The translations under genes and the position numbers were made by a program. Of a stretch of DNA of 64,000 nucleotides, positions 1 to 8,750 are shown one piece after another (positions within the stretch are counted from its first letter, which is position 1; each line of letters starts with the position of its first letter). The stretch comes from JAKPUX01 sp964436305 (GTDB lineage Bacteria > Zhuqueibacterota > Zhuqueibacteria > Residuimicrobiales > Residuimicrobiaceae), in NCBI GenBank assembly GCA_964436305.1, contig CAYTCI010000012.1, positions 1 to 64,000 on the forward strand, in the 5' to 3' direction. Under the pieces are notes generated by a model. The model saw only the letters and a list, made by a program, of their open reading frames with translations. It ran no database searches and was not told the DNA's origin.

Positions 1-1
1 C

Positions 2-1654
2 CTCAATGCCTATTCCAGCGCCCGCCAGTGTTACGAGCGCATCCAGGCCCTGCCGGAATGGGAGTCCCTGATCCTCGCCCTGCAGCAGAGTTATCGCTCC
101 CTCCTTTTTGAGGTCGATCTCGCGGAGATCGCCTGGCTGCGCGGCGAACAAGTGGCGGCGCTGCAGCGCTGGCGCCAGATCATCGATGAGAATCCCCTGG
201 ATGACCAGGCCTACGCCCTGGTAGGCCTGGCGCTGATGAAGTATACCCTCTACGACGAGGCCCGGGAGCTCTATGAGCGCGGCCGCAAGACCTTCAAGGA
301 TCCGCAAAAGTTCTTCATCGAGCTGGTGCGGGTCTACGCCGGACAGGGGGCTTTCGACCGCATGACCGGCGAGTACCTCAATTTTCTGCAAAAAAATCCG
401 GGCCAGACCGGCTATGTCCAGGCACAACTGCTCTCCGCGGCCGGGGATCCGGAAGCGGCCGCGCAGATCGTGTCGGCGATCGAACGCGCCCTGCACGAGG
501 ACGAAAGCCTCAAGGAGCAGGGCTATACCCTGCTTGCCGCCCTCTACACCCAGCAACGGGCGTATGACAAGGCGCTGCGCTGTTACGATTATCTCGAGGG
601 CTCGGCCGGCCCCAACCGGGCGGCCGTAGCTGGCAGCCATTATTACGCTCTGGCCATGGTCGCCCTCAACGACAGCGCCCTGACCGAGGCGCGCACCGCC
701 CTGGAACGCTTGCTGGCGCGCGGTGGCGCGAACAACCCTTACCGGCCGCAGGCCGCCTTCGCACTGGCGCAGCTGCTGGAAAAAGAGGGCGCCTATGACG
801 AGGCGGCCGCCGGCTATGCTGCCTTCATCCGCTCCTATCCCGGTCACCCCGAGCTGCCCTCCACCTATTTGCGTCTGGCGGAGCTCTATTATGCGCACTT
901 TTTCCGCATCGGTGCAGCCGACTCGGTCTATGCCCTGCTGCTGCAACGCCAGCCGCCGGTCGCAGTACGCCTTCTGGCGCTGCAAAAGCGCGCCGAGTGC
1001 GCGGTGGCGCGCGGGGATCTCGCGGCCGCCCGTACGCTTCTCCAGACCATGAAACGGGATGCCCCGCCCCTCTCCGCTTCCCAGCGGCAGGCCGAGTTGA
1101 TGCTGGCGCGCCTCGACCTCTTCGAAGGGCGGCCCGGCCGGGCGCTGCAAAAGCTGGAAGCGGTGGTCAATGGCCCCAGGATGCAGGGTGTAGCGGCTGA
1201 CACGGTGCAGAACGACATTCTCGACCTGCTGCTGCTGTTGCGGGAAAGCCGCCACGATTCGCTCGGCGGGGCACGCTACGGCAAGTCACTCTGGCTGCAG
1301 CAGCAGCGACACTATGCCGCCGCCCTCGATACCCTGAAGCAGCTGGAGGGTGCCGGCGGCAACAAAAGCCTCGAGGAACGGGCGCAGTTTCTCCGGATCG
1401 ACCTCTTGCGCCGGCTGCAGCGCGATGAGGAGGCCCTGGCGGTTTGCACCACCCTCTCGCAGGACAGCACCAGCCTCGAGCCCGATCTCGCGCTGATGGT
1501 CATGGCCGGGATTCATGAACAGCGGGGGGAGGTGCAAAAGGCCCGGCAGCTTTTGGAATCTTTTCTGGAAAAATACCCGGAAAGTATTTATATTGAACAA
1601 GTGAGAGGGCGGATCCGCGCCCTGGAGCGGAGCAAGCCCGCGATGGTGCGGTAG
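2..1654 (+). CDS. TPR-repeat protein, 5'-truncated
   Basis: The reading frame is open from base 2, so the gene begins upstream of the window and the GTG at 152 is only an internal valine codon. The visible 550 residues are almost entirely helical and rich in Ala, Leu, Arg and Tyr. They carry repeated TPR-type signatures, for example around AYALVGLALMKYTLYDEARE and AAFALAQLLEKEGAYDEAAA. Such alpha-solenoids act as protein-interaction scaffolds. A secreted protein gene follows 10 bp downstream, so co-transcription is likely. The N-terminus is missing, so localisation (periplasmic or cytoplasmic) and any extra domain cannot be judged. Confidence 0.85.
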   Translation, partial: LNAYSSARQCYERIQALPEWESLILALQQSYRSLLFEVDLAEIAWLRGEQVAALQRWRQIIDENPLDDQAYALVGLALMKYTLYDEARELYERGRKTFKDPQKFFIELVRVYAGQGAFDRMTGEYLNFLQKNPGQTGYVQAQLLSAAGDPEAAAQIVSAIERALHEDESLKEQGYTLLAALYTQQRAYDKALRCYDYLEGSAGPNRAAVAGSHYYALAMVALNDSALTEARTALERLLARGGANNPYRPQAAFALAQLLEKEGAYDEAAAGYAAFIRSYPGHPELPSTYLRLAELYYAHFFRIGAADSVYALLLQRQPPVAVRLLALQKRAECAVARGDLAAARTLLQTMKRDAPPLSASQRQAELMLARLDLFEGRPGRALQKLEAVVNGPRMQGVAADTVQNDILDLLLLLRESRHDSLGGARYGKSLWLQQQRHYAAALDTLKQLEGAGGNKSLEERAQFLRIDLLRRLQRDEEALAVCTTLSQDSTSLEPDLALMVMAGIHEQRGEVQKARQLLESFLEKYPESIYIEQVRGRIRALERSKPAMVR

Positions 1655-1664
1655 GAGTAGAATC

Positions 1665-2924
1665 ATGATGCGTAACATGTTCCTGCTGATCCTGCTGTTG
1701 GCGGTCCTCCCCGTACGGGGAGAGCGGCTGCTGGTCTATATGGATCTCAAGCAGGAGAACCACCTCAAGGCCTATGGCCTGGCCTATTGGGTGCTGGACC
1801 ACGGGACCCAGGTGGAGTGGCTGCTCAATTATCGCGGGGGTTCCTTTCTGTTGGAGGATTCGCCGGCGATCGAGCGGGAACTCCGGGTGCGCGGGGTCTC
1901 TTTCGCACGTCTCTCGGGCGCTGAGGTGAGCACCGTCTACGCCGAGATCGAGCGGGACAACATGGAGGTGGTGCAGCTGGAAAAAGCGCCGGCAGTGGCC
2001 ATTTATGCCCCGCCCAACAAGCAGGCTTGGGATGATGCCGTCATGCTGGCCCTCGATTATGCCGAAATTCCCTACACTCTGCTCTGGGATGAAGAGGTGC
2101 TGCGCGGCGACCTGCAAAAATATGACTGGCTTCATCTGCATCACGAGGACTTTACCGGCCAGTATGGCAAATTCTACGCGAATTACCGCAATGCCGACTG
2201 GTACAAGGAGGAGGTGCGCAAGAACGAAGCGATGGCCAGGAAGCTCGGTTTCGCCAAGGTCTCCGAACTGAAACGGGCGGTGGCCTTCGCCATCAAGGAT
2301 TTTGTCGGAGCGGGCGGATTTCTCTTCGCCATGTGTTCGGCCACCGATTCCTTCGATATCGCGCTGGCTGCCGGCAAGGTCGACATCGTCGATACCCCCT
2401 TTGATGGCGATCCGGTCGATCCCCAGGCCCAGCAAAAACTCGACTATTCGCAATGCCTCGCCTTTGAAAATTTCAAGATCGAAACCAATCCGATGATCTA
2501 TGAATACTCGGACATCGATATCCCCCCCTCCTATGCGCCGGTCTCACGCGGTGCCGAGGGCGACTACTTTACCCTCTTTGAGTTTTCCGCCAAATACGAT
2601 CCGGTGCCGACCATGCTCACCCAGGATCATGTGGCGGCGATCAAGGGCTACATGGGGCAGACGACCGGCTTTCAGAAACGGCTGATCAAAAAGAGCGTGA
2701 CCATCATGGGCGAGGCCGAAGGGACCGACCAGGTCAAGTATCTGCGCGGCAATTACGGCCAGGGGACCTTTTGTTTTCTGGCGGGTCACGATCCGGAGGA
2801 TTTTCAGCACTTTGTCAACGATCCGCCAACGCAGATGGCCTTGCATAAAAACTCGCCGGGTTACCGCCTGATCCTCAACAATATCCTTTTCCCGGCGGCC
2901 CGGAAAAAAGAACTCAAGACCTGA
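1665..2924 (+). CDS. Secreted conserved protein of the FCB family often labelled 'asparagine synthetase B'
   Basis: A 419-residue protein with an N-terminal signal peptide (hydrophobic core LLILLLAVLP, cleavage near residue 19). The stretch DLKQENHLKAYGLAYWVLD and the following LNYRGGSF resemble, from memory, a Bacteroidota/Ignavibacteria family that databases call asparagine synthetase B. No glutamine-hydrolysing N-terminal cysteine and no ATP-pyrophosphatase SGGxDS motif is present, so that name is not supported. The alternating beta/alpha pattern and the GGFLFAMCSATDSFD segment look like a class-I glutamine-amidotransferase-like fold, with C324-type nucleophile unproven. It probably acts in the periplasm or outside the cell; its substrate is unknown. 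It follows the TPR gene by 10 bp. Confidence 0.75.
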   Translation: MMRNMFLLILLLAVLPVRGERLLVYMDLKQENHLKAYGLAYWVLDHGTQVEWLLNYRGGSFLLEDSPAIERELRVRGVSFARLSGAEVSTVYAEIERDNMEVVQLEKAPAVAIYAPPNKQAWDDAVMLALDYAEIPYTLLWDEEVLRGDLQKYDWLHLHHEDFTGQYGKFYANYRNADWYKEEVRKNEAMARKLGFAKVSELKRAVAFAIKDFVGAGGFLFAMCSATDSFDIALAAGKVDIVDTPFDGDPVDPQAQQKLDYSQCLAFENFKIETNPMIYEYSDIDIPPSYAPVSRGAEGDYFTLFEFSAKYDPVPTMLTQDHVAAIKGYMGQTTGFQKRLIKKSVTIMGEAEGTDQVKYLRGNYGQGTFCFLAGHDPEDFQHFVNDPPTQMALHKNSPGYRLILNNILFPAARKKELKT

Positions 2925-2996
2925 GGCGACGCCAGTTTTTGGCCGCGAGCGCCGCCCACCCATGGATCTGCGTGCCCACCGACCAGTAGAGGGGAG

Positions 2997-3815
2997 ATGT
3001 TCCACCGCCGCCAACACCATGAAGCCGTAACGATTATTGAAGCCGCGCCTTATGCGGTGCTGGCCTCGATCTATGACCAGGTGATGAACCACGTCGATTA
3101 TGAGCACTGGGCCCGTCATCTTTTACGGCTCGCCCGGCTGCATGGGATGTCGCCGCGGCGGATCCTGGACCTCTCCTGCGGGACCGGGCGCCTGTGCCGG
3201 GAACTGGCGGCGCGGGGGTGCGAGCTGCTGGCCTGTGATGCCTCCCTGCCGATGCTCAAGGTGGCGGTAGAGAACGCGGCGCAAACGCTTGACATCCACT
3301 TCTGGTGCGCCTCCATGGATCGCCTCGCGGTGAAGAGCCCGGTCGACCTGGTGCTCTCCTCGTATGACAGCATGAACTATTTGCACACGCCGGCGAAGTG
3401 GCGGGCCACCCTCCTGCAGGCGCACCAGATCCTCCGCCCTGGCGGGCTTTTTATCTTCGATATCAGCACACTGCACAACTCGATCGATGTTTTCGCCGAT
3501 TATGTCAATGAGGAGCACTTTGCCGAGGGATGGTACCGGCGGGAGAGCCGCTTCGCCGCGGAGAGCCAACTGCAATATAACTATTTCGAGATAGAATTAT
3601 CTGCAACGCCGGGCTGTTTATATAAAGAGGTACACATCCAGAAAATCCGTTCGCTGGATGAAATCGACCAATTCATCGCGGCCTCCCCCTTTCTCTGTTT
3701 GGGCCGATATGCCAATTTCTCGCTGCGTCCAGGCAGTGATCGGTCCGACCGGGTGCATTACGTGCTCACGAAACCGCCGGAAGCGGACGAAACCCAGGAG
3801 CAGCGCACATGGTAG
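2997..3815 (+). CDS. Class I SAM-dependent methyltransferase
   Basis: A 272-residue soluble enzyme. Motif I for S-adenosylmethionine binding is clear (ILDLSCGTGRLC, about residues 56-67), followed by an acidic residue ending beta-2 (LLACDASLPML) and a motif resembling post-II (LVLSSYDSMNYL). The ILRPGGLFIFDIS segment is the usual beta-5 region. The 3' end overlaps ftsE by 7 bp, so the two are translationally coupled. The methyl acceptor cannot be told from sequence. A GGGGAG lies directly against the ATG, so the true start could be slightly downstream. Confidence 0.85.
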   Translation: MFHRRQHHEAVTIIEAAPYAVLASIYDQVMNHVDYEHWARHLLRLARLHGMSPRRILDLSCGTGRLCRELAARGCELLACDASLPMLKVAVENAAQTLDIHFWCASMDRLAVKSPVDLVLSSYDSMNYLHTPAKWRATLLQAHQILRPGGLFIFDISTLHNSIDVFADYVNEEHFAEGWYRRESRFAAESQLQYNYFEIELSATPGCLYKEVHIQKIRSLDEIDQFIAASPFLCLGRYANFSLRPGSDRSDRVHYVLTKPPEADETQEQRTW

Positions 3816-4459
3816 AACTGCAAAACGTCCGTGTCACCTATGCCAATGGCGAGGGGATCGATCAGATCTCTCTGGCCGTTGCCCCGGGAGAGCTGGTCTT
3901 CCTGGTCGGGCCGAGCGGCGCCGGCAAATCGACCGTCCTGAAGACCGTCTATATGGATCAGCTGCCGGCCGAAGGGCATGTGATCGTCGGCGACTATAAT
4001 TCTCTTTTCATCAAGCGGAGCGAGATCCCCTATCTGCGGCGCAAGATCGGGATCGTCTTTCAGGACTTTCGTCTCTTCGCCGACCGCGATGTCTTTGAAA
4101 ATGTGGCCTTCACCCTCGAGGTGATCGGCACCCGCCAGAAAGAGATCAAGCGCCGTGTGCTGCGCGCCCTCGCCGATGTCGGCCTGAGCCACAAGGCGCG
4201 AAAAATGCCGGACGAAATCTCGGGTGGCGAGCAGCAGCGCGTCGCCATCGCCCGCGCTATTGTCAACGAGCCGGTGCTGCTGCTCGCCGATGAACCAACC
4301 GGCAACCTCGATCCCGAGACCGCGGCGGGTATCATGGAGGTGCTGCTGCGCATCAATACCCGCGGCACCTCGATCCTGATGGCCACCCACAACTATGATA
4401 TGGTGCGGCGCTATCAGGGCCGCATCATCCAGATCAATAACGGCAGACTGATCTCCTAA
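3809..4459 (+). CDS. ftsE: Cell-division ABC transporter ATP-binding protein FtsE
   Basis: A 216-residue ABC ATPase. It has a Walker A (GPSGAGKST, residues 34-42), a Q-loop FQDFRLF, the signature SGGEQQRVAIAR (138-149), Walker B LLLADEP with catalytic Glu (157-163) and the H-loop His194. The FQDFRLF sequence and the immediately downstream ftsX identify it as FtsE rather than a generic LolD-type ATPase. With FtsX it forms the inner-membrane complex that controls peptidoglycan hydrolases at the divisome. It starts inside the methyltransferase gene. Confidence 0.95.
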   Translation: MVELQNVRVTYANGEGIDQISLAVAPGELVFLVGPSGAGKSTVLKTVYMDQLPAEGHVIVGDYNSLFIKRSEIPYLRRKIGIVFQDFRLFADRDVFENVAFTLEVIGTRQKEIKRRVLRALADVGLSHKARKMPDEISGGEQQRVAIARAIVNEPVLLLADEPTGNLDPETAAGIMEVLLRINTRGTSILMATHNYDMVRRYQGRIIQINNGRLIS

Positions 4460-4477
4460 ACTCGACGGATCGACAGG

Positions 4478-5326
4478 ATGAACATTCGCTACATGCTCAA
4501 AGAGACAGCCGACGGCTTCACGCGTGCCTGGGGTTCCTGCCTGCTTTCGATTCTCACGATCGCCTTTTTTCTGACCCTGCTCGGTTTTCTGGCCTGGGTT
4601 TCGCTGAACATCGACTACCTTAAACGCACCCTCGATGAACGCTTGCAGCTGCAGGTCTTCATCTCCAGCGTGCTGGACGATCAGGCGATCGCCGATCTCT
4701 CGCAGCGCATCAGCCGGATCCCCGGCGTGCGCAAGGTTTCGTTCGTCTCCAAACAGATGGCGGCGACGGAGTTTCAGAAGGAGTTTGGCCGCGAGCTCTT
4801 TGCCGTGCTGGAGGAGAACCCGCTGCCCTCCTCGTTCGTCGTGCAGCTGGGCGTCGCCGGTGAGGAGGAGGCCCGGATCCGCCAGATCGTCGCCCGGATT
4901 GAGCAGGAGGCCGGCGTCGATGAGGTTGTCTATCATTTCCAGACCCTTTTCAAATTGCAGCGCTATGCCCGCCTGGCCGCGACGGTCAGCTGGATCCTGG
5001 TATTGTTTGTTACACTCGGCTCGCTCTTTGTGGTCTCGAATAACCTCCGCCTGGTGATCGCGGCGCGAAAACAGATCATCACGACGATGCGGCTGGTGGG
5101 GGCAACCCCGGCTTTCATCCGCAGCCCGCTGATTCTGGAAGGAACCTTGCAGGGGGTGATTGGCGCCCTGCTGGCTGCACTGGCACTCTATGGTGTCAAC
5201 CGGATCTTGTCCGGCCTGGTCGCCGGGCTGCTGACGCTGCCGCCGGAGGCGCTGATCTTTCTGGTGGCGACCGGCGGCTTGCTTGGTTTGCTCGGCAGTC
5301 TGCTGGCGATCAAACGCTGGCTGTAG
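4478..5326 (+). CDS. ftsX: Cell-division protein FtsX
   Basis: A 282-residue membrane protein with the FtsX layout. A first membrane helix lies at about residues 20-42. A periplasmic domain follows (about 45-165) with the typical VFISSVLDDQAIADLSQRI and VSFVSKQMAATEFQKEFG segments. Three C-terminal membrane helices then form the FtsX/MacB permease fold. It begins 18 bp after ftsE with an ACAGGA ribosome-binding site before ATG. FtsX transmits FtsE ATPase activity to cell-wall hydrolase activators in the periplasm. Confidence 0.95.
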   Translation: MNIRYMLKETADGFTRAWGSCLLSILTIAFFLTLLGFLAWVSLNIDYLKRTLDERLQLQVFISSVLDDQAIADLSQRISRIPGVRKVSFVSKQMAATEFQKEFGRELFAVLEENPLPSSFVVQLGVAGEEEARIRQIVARIEQEAGVDEVVYHFQTLFKLQRYARLAATVSWILVLFVTLGSLFVVSNNLRLVIAARKQIITTMRLVGATPAFIRSPLILEGTLQGVIGALLAALALYGVNRILSGLVAGLLTLPPEALIFLVATGGLLGLLGSLLAIKRWL

Positions 5327-5439
5327 AACGCCGGCTTCCGGAAGAGTGCCGCCGCCGGCATAAATTTTCCTTGATTGGGCGTCTATTAATGTGTAACTTA
5401 TAAATCGCAATTTATCGTCTGGATAATTCGTAATCTGCC

Positions 5440-6483
5440 ATGACTATTGATGATTTGACAGAGCGCGAGCGTCAGGTCTTTTTTTCGATCGTGCAGAGTT
5501 TTATCGACACGGCCGAGCCGGTCGGCTCCCGTTTCTTGTCCAAATCCGCCGAGCTGCAGCTCAGCCCGGCCACCATTCGCAATGTGATGGTCGATCTCGA
5601 AGAGAAGGGCTTGATCCGGCAGCCGCACGCCTCCGCGGGGCGGGTGCCGACCGATGGCGGCTACCGCGTCTTTGTTGACGGCATGATCGGCGGGATCCGC
5701 CTGACTCCCTCGGCGCGGCGTTCGATCGTCGAACAGCTCAGCCATTTCGCCGAGGATATCGATCTGATTGTCGACCAGGCCTCCCAGGTGCTGAGCAATA
5801 TCTCGAGCCAGATGGGGGTCGTGCTGGCGCCGCGCTTCAATCAGGGCCGGCTGGAAAAGATCGATCTGGTCTCGGTCTCCGAAGAGAAGATTCTGGTCAT
5901 CCTGAGCATCACCTCGGGACTGGTCAAGACCATCATCGTCGAACTGGACGAGAAGGTACCGCCGCATCTGCTCGATGCCGCCCGGCAGATCCTCAACGAG
6001 CGACTCCACGGTCTGACGATCGCCGAATTTCAGGCCTCGTTCGAGGAGCGTTTCTCGGATCTCGACGAGAACAGCAAGCGCGTTCTGCGCAAGATCCGCA
6101 TCCGTGCCGAAAAGCTGGTCGGCTATGACCAGCCGGGCTCGTTTCATCTGGCCGGCGCCGGCAAGATCATCCAGCAGCCCGAGTTCGCCTCACAGGAGAA
6201 GGTGGGGATCATTCTCAACCTGATCGACCGCCGCGATCTGCTGCTGCGGGTGCTCGAGGAGCCGGAGAGCAGCGGTGTCTCCATTGTTATTGGTAATGAG
6301 AACAAGGAGGAAGTGATGAAGCATTGCAGCATCATCACCTCAACCTATTCGATTGATGGCGCCACCGGCACGATCGGGGTGATCGGGCCGACGCGCATGC
6401 AATACGCCAAGATCATCGGTCTGGTGCAGTTCATGGCCGAGACCCTGGGTTATATCCTCACCAAGCAAAAAGTGGAAAGGTAA
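5440..6483 (+). CDS. hrcA: Heat-inducible transcription repressor HrcA
   Basis: A 347-residue protein with the HrcA N-terminal winged helix (LTERERQVFFSIVQSFIDTA, then SPATIRNVMVDLEEKGLI, a standard recognition helix) and wing HASAGRVPTDGGYRVFVD. The GAF-like effector domain follows, ending in the conserved GPTRMQYAKIIGLVQFMAE. HrcA represses chaperone genes through the CIRCE operator and needs GroEL for activity. It heads an hrcA-grpE-dnaJ cluster. I could not find a CIRCE repeat in the 113 bp upstream, so its own regulation here is unclear. Confidence 0.95.
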   Translation: MTIDDLTERERQVFFSIVQSFIDTAEPVGSRFLSKSAELQLSPATIRNVMVDLEEKGLIRQPHASAGRVPTDGGYRVFVDGMIGGIRLTPSARRSIVEQLSHFAEDIDLIVDQASQVLSNISSQMGVVLAPRFNQGRLEKIDLVSVSEEKILVILSITSGLVKTIIVELDEKVPPHLLDAARQILNERLHGLTIAEFQASFEERFSDLDENSKRVLRKIRIRAEKLVGYDQPGSFHLAGAGKIIQQPEFASQEKVGIILNLIDRRDLLLRVLEEPESSGVSIVIGNENKEEVMKHCSIITSTYSIDGATGTIGVIGPTRMQYAKIIGLVQFMAETLGYILTKQKVER

Positions 6484-6496
6484 CGGTTTTTAGTTG

Positions 6497-7090
6497 ATGA
6501 AGCACCATCGGAAAGAAGAGGACGAGACGCCGGTCGCCATGTCGCAGGAGCCGGAAGATTCCGGGCTGACCATCGAGGGAGAGACCGGTGTGGAGCCGGA
6601 GGCGACCGCGCCTGCAGATGAGCCGGCGATCGATGGACAGGCCGCGGTGGTCGCGGCCCTGACGGCAGAGAATCGGGCGCTCAACGACCGCTATTTGCGG
6701 CTGGCGGCGGAATTTGATAACTACCGCAAGCGCAGCGATCGCGAGATGCAGAATTATATCAGCAATGCCAATTACGATCTGATGGCCCGGCTGCTGCCGG
6801 CGCTTGACGATCTCGACCGGATCGTCGCGGCGGCGCAAAGCGGGACGGAGCCCGCGGCGCTGGTGGAGGGCCTCCTCCTGCTGCAGAAGACGATGCTGAA
6901 AAGCTTCCAGGATGGCGGACTGGAGCCGATGCCAACCCTCGGTGAGGAGTTCAATCCCCAACTGCATGATGCCCTGCTGCATATCGAGGTCCCCGAGACG
7001 GCATCCAACCGGATCGTGGAGGAACATAAAAAGGGCTACTATTTCAAGGGCAAGGTCCTGCGCCATGCCCAGGTTGTTGTCAGTAAATAA
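6497..7090 (+). CDS. grpE: Nucleotide exchange factor GrpE
   Basis: About 197 residues. The acidic N-terminal tail (to about residue 45) leads into the long coiled-coil (VVAALTAENRALNDRYLRLA) and the family core AEFDNYRKRSDRE. The C-terminal beta domain follows, with the typical FNPQLHDALLHIE and GYYFKGKVLRHAQVVVSK. GrpE releases ADP from DnaK. ATG 6497 is preceded in frame by TTG 6494. No strong ribosome-binding site stands at either, and ATG 6539 is a possible later start. The gene lies 13 bp after hrcA and 23 bp before dnaJ. Confidence 0.95.
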   Translation: MKHHRKEEDETPVAMSQEPEDSGLTIEGETGVEPEATAPADEPAIDGQAAVVAALTAENRALNDRYLRLAAEFDNYRKRSDREMQNYISNANYDLMARLLPALDDLDRIVAAAQSGTEPAALVEGLLLLQKTMLKSFQDGGLEPMPTLGEEFNPQLHDALLHIEVPETASNRIVEEHKKGYYFKGKVLRHAQVVVSK

Positions 7091-7113
7091 CTGAAGCGGA
7101 TATTCAATCGTCG

Positions 7114-8235
7114 ATGGCCAATAAAGATTTCTATTCCATATTGGGTGTGAGCCAGGATGCGGATGCGGACACCATCAAGAAGGCCTACCGCAAGCTGGCC
7201 ATGGAGTATCATCCCGACAAGAATCCCGGCGACAAGAGCGCCGAGGAGCGTTTCAAGGCGATTGCGGAGGCCTATGCGGTCCTCTCGGACCCGCAGAAGC
7301 GCCGGCAGTACGACCAGTTCGGTTCGGAGGGGATGCGCGGCGGCGCGGGCGGTTTTGACCCGCGCGGTTTCGGGGATCCCTTTGATATCTTCCGCGAGGT
7401 GTTCGGCGGCGGATTCGGCGACATCTTCGGCATGGGGGGCGGCAACCGCCGGGCCAGCGCCCAGCGCGGCACCGACCTGCAGGTCCGCCTCAAGCTCGAT
7501 CTCGAGGAGATCGGCCGCGGCGCCTCGAAAAAGATCAAGATCAAAAAACTGGTGCGCTGTGAAAAGTGCAGCGGCAGCGGCGCCAAGAGCGGCACCGGAA
7601 TGACCACCTGCCCGCAGTGCCAGGGCCGGGGTGAGGTGGCCTATCGCCAGGGCTTTTTTTCCATCAGCCGGACCTGCGGCCGCTGTTATGGGGAGGGCAA
7701 GATCATCGAGCACCCATGTCCGGCCTGCGACGGCGACGGCCGGGTGCGCGGAGAGGCGACGCTGGATGTCGAAATTCCAGCCGGTGTCGCCGAAGGTCAG
7801 TATCTTACCATCCGGGGTGCCGGCAACGTCGGCGTCCGCTGCGGCCCGAACGGCGATGTCCTGGTAATTATCGAGGAGACGCCCCACCCCCATTTTCAGC
7901 GTCACGGCAACGATATTCTCTATGACCTGACGATCAGTTTCCCGCAACTCGCGCTGGGGGATGAGGTCGAAGTGCCAACTCTGGGCGGCACGGCGCGGAT
8001 CACCATCGCTGCGGGCACGCAAAGCGGCAAGATCCTGCGGATGCGTGGCAAGGGCATTCCCAACCTCAACGGCGGCGGCGCCGGCGATCAGCTCATCCGG
8101 ATCACCGCGTTCACCCCGACCAGGCTCAGCCATGCCGAGCGGGATCTGCTCAAGAAACTCGCCGAATTCGAATCCCTCTATCCGGAACCGCCGGAGAAGG
8201 GGCCGTTTGAAAAAACGCGCGGGACCAAACGTTGA
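7114..8235 (+). CDS. dnaJ: Chaperone protein DnaJ
   Basis: A 373-residue type I DnaJ. It has the J domain with HPD at residues 33-35, and a Gly/Phe-rich region with repeated GGGFGD/GFGD stretches. It then has four zinc-finger repeats (CEKCSGSG, CPQCQGRG, CGRCYGEG, CPACDGDG), all cysteines intact, and the C-terminal substrate-binding domains. It delivers unfolded clients to DnaK and stimulates its ATPase. dnaK is not in the window, so the DnaK machine is split between loci in this genome. Confidence 0.97.
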   Translation: MANKDFYSILGVSQDADADTIKKAYRKLAMEYHPDKNPGDKSAEERFKAIAEAYAVLSDPQKRRQYDQFGSEGMRGGAGGFDPRGFGDPFDIFREVFGGGFGDIFGMGGGNRRASAQRGTDLQVRLKLDLEEIGRGASKKIKIKKLVRCEKCSGSGAKSGTGMTTCPQCQGRGEVAYRQGFFSISRTCGRCYGEGKIIEHPCPACDGDGRVRGEATLDVEIPAGVAEGQYLTIRGAGNVGVRCGPNGDVLVIIEETPHPHFQRHGNDILYDLTISFPQLALGDEVEVPTLGGTARITIAAGTQSGKILRMRGKGIPNLNGGGAGDQLIRITAFTPTRLSHAERDLLKKLAEFESLYPEPPEKGPFEKTRGTKR

Positions 8236-8238
8236 TCT

Positions 8239-8679
8239 ATGCTTGAGTTTTCACTGCAGGAAAAGCGGTTCATCCTGTTTTTATTGGCCACTTTTCTGAC
8301 CGGATGCGCGGTGCTCTGGTACCGCCAATCCCATGGTGATCCCGCCCTGGCGCTGTGGCAGGAGGAAGCGCGGCGTCAGGCGCAGCAGACCGCGGCGGCC
8401 GCCGGACCCCATGATGAGAGCGGGGAGAAGGCCGGGGCACCGCCGCTCGCGCAGGCCTTGCTCGGCCAGAAGCACCGTTTGATCGCCAGGCTCAATATCA
8501 ATACAGCCACCGCCGAGGAGCTGGCCGCCCTCGAACGGATCGGCCCGGCCATGGCGGCGCGGATCGTGCGCTACCGCGAAGAACACGGGCCTTTCCAGGC
8601 CATTGAACAGGTACAGCGGGTTAAGGGGATCGGACCGAAAACCTTCGCCCGCATCCGGGATCGGATCGGGGTGGAATAA
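8239..8679 (+). CDS. ComEA-like helix-hairpin-helix protein
   Basis: A 146-residue protein with one N-terminal membrane helix (FILFLLATFLTGCAVLWY, about residues 11-28), a short Ala/Gln-rich spacer and a C-terminal double helix-hairpin-helix domain from about residue 85. That domain contains LNINTATAEELAALERIGP and the repeated GIGPKTFARIRDRI. This is the layout of ComEA-type DNA receptors anchored in the inner membrane and facing the periplasm, which bind incoming DNA during natural transformation. Short ComEA-like proteins also occur without competence. It starts only 3 bp after dnaJ, so transcription with the chaperone genes is likely. Confidence 0.8.
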   Translation: MLEFSLQEKRFILFLLATFLTGCAVLWYRQSHGDPALALWQEEARRQAQQTAAAAGPHDESGEKAGAPPLAQALLGQKHRLIARLNINTATAEELAALERIGPAMAARIVRYREEHGPFQAIEQVQRVKGIGPKTFARIRDRIGVE

Positions 8680-8750
8680 TCATCGCCAAGCGGCTTGAGG
8701 CGCCTCAGCAAGCTCAACAAGTCTCTGCAGTTCTGGAGGGGCAAACCATC

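Noticed and set aside
5327..5439. CIRCE operator upstream of hrcA
   Set aside because: AGAGTGCC is present near 5344 but no matching GCACTC half lies at the correct spacing.
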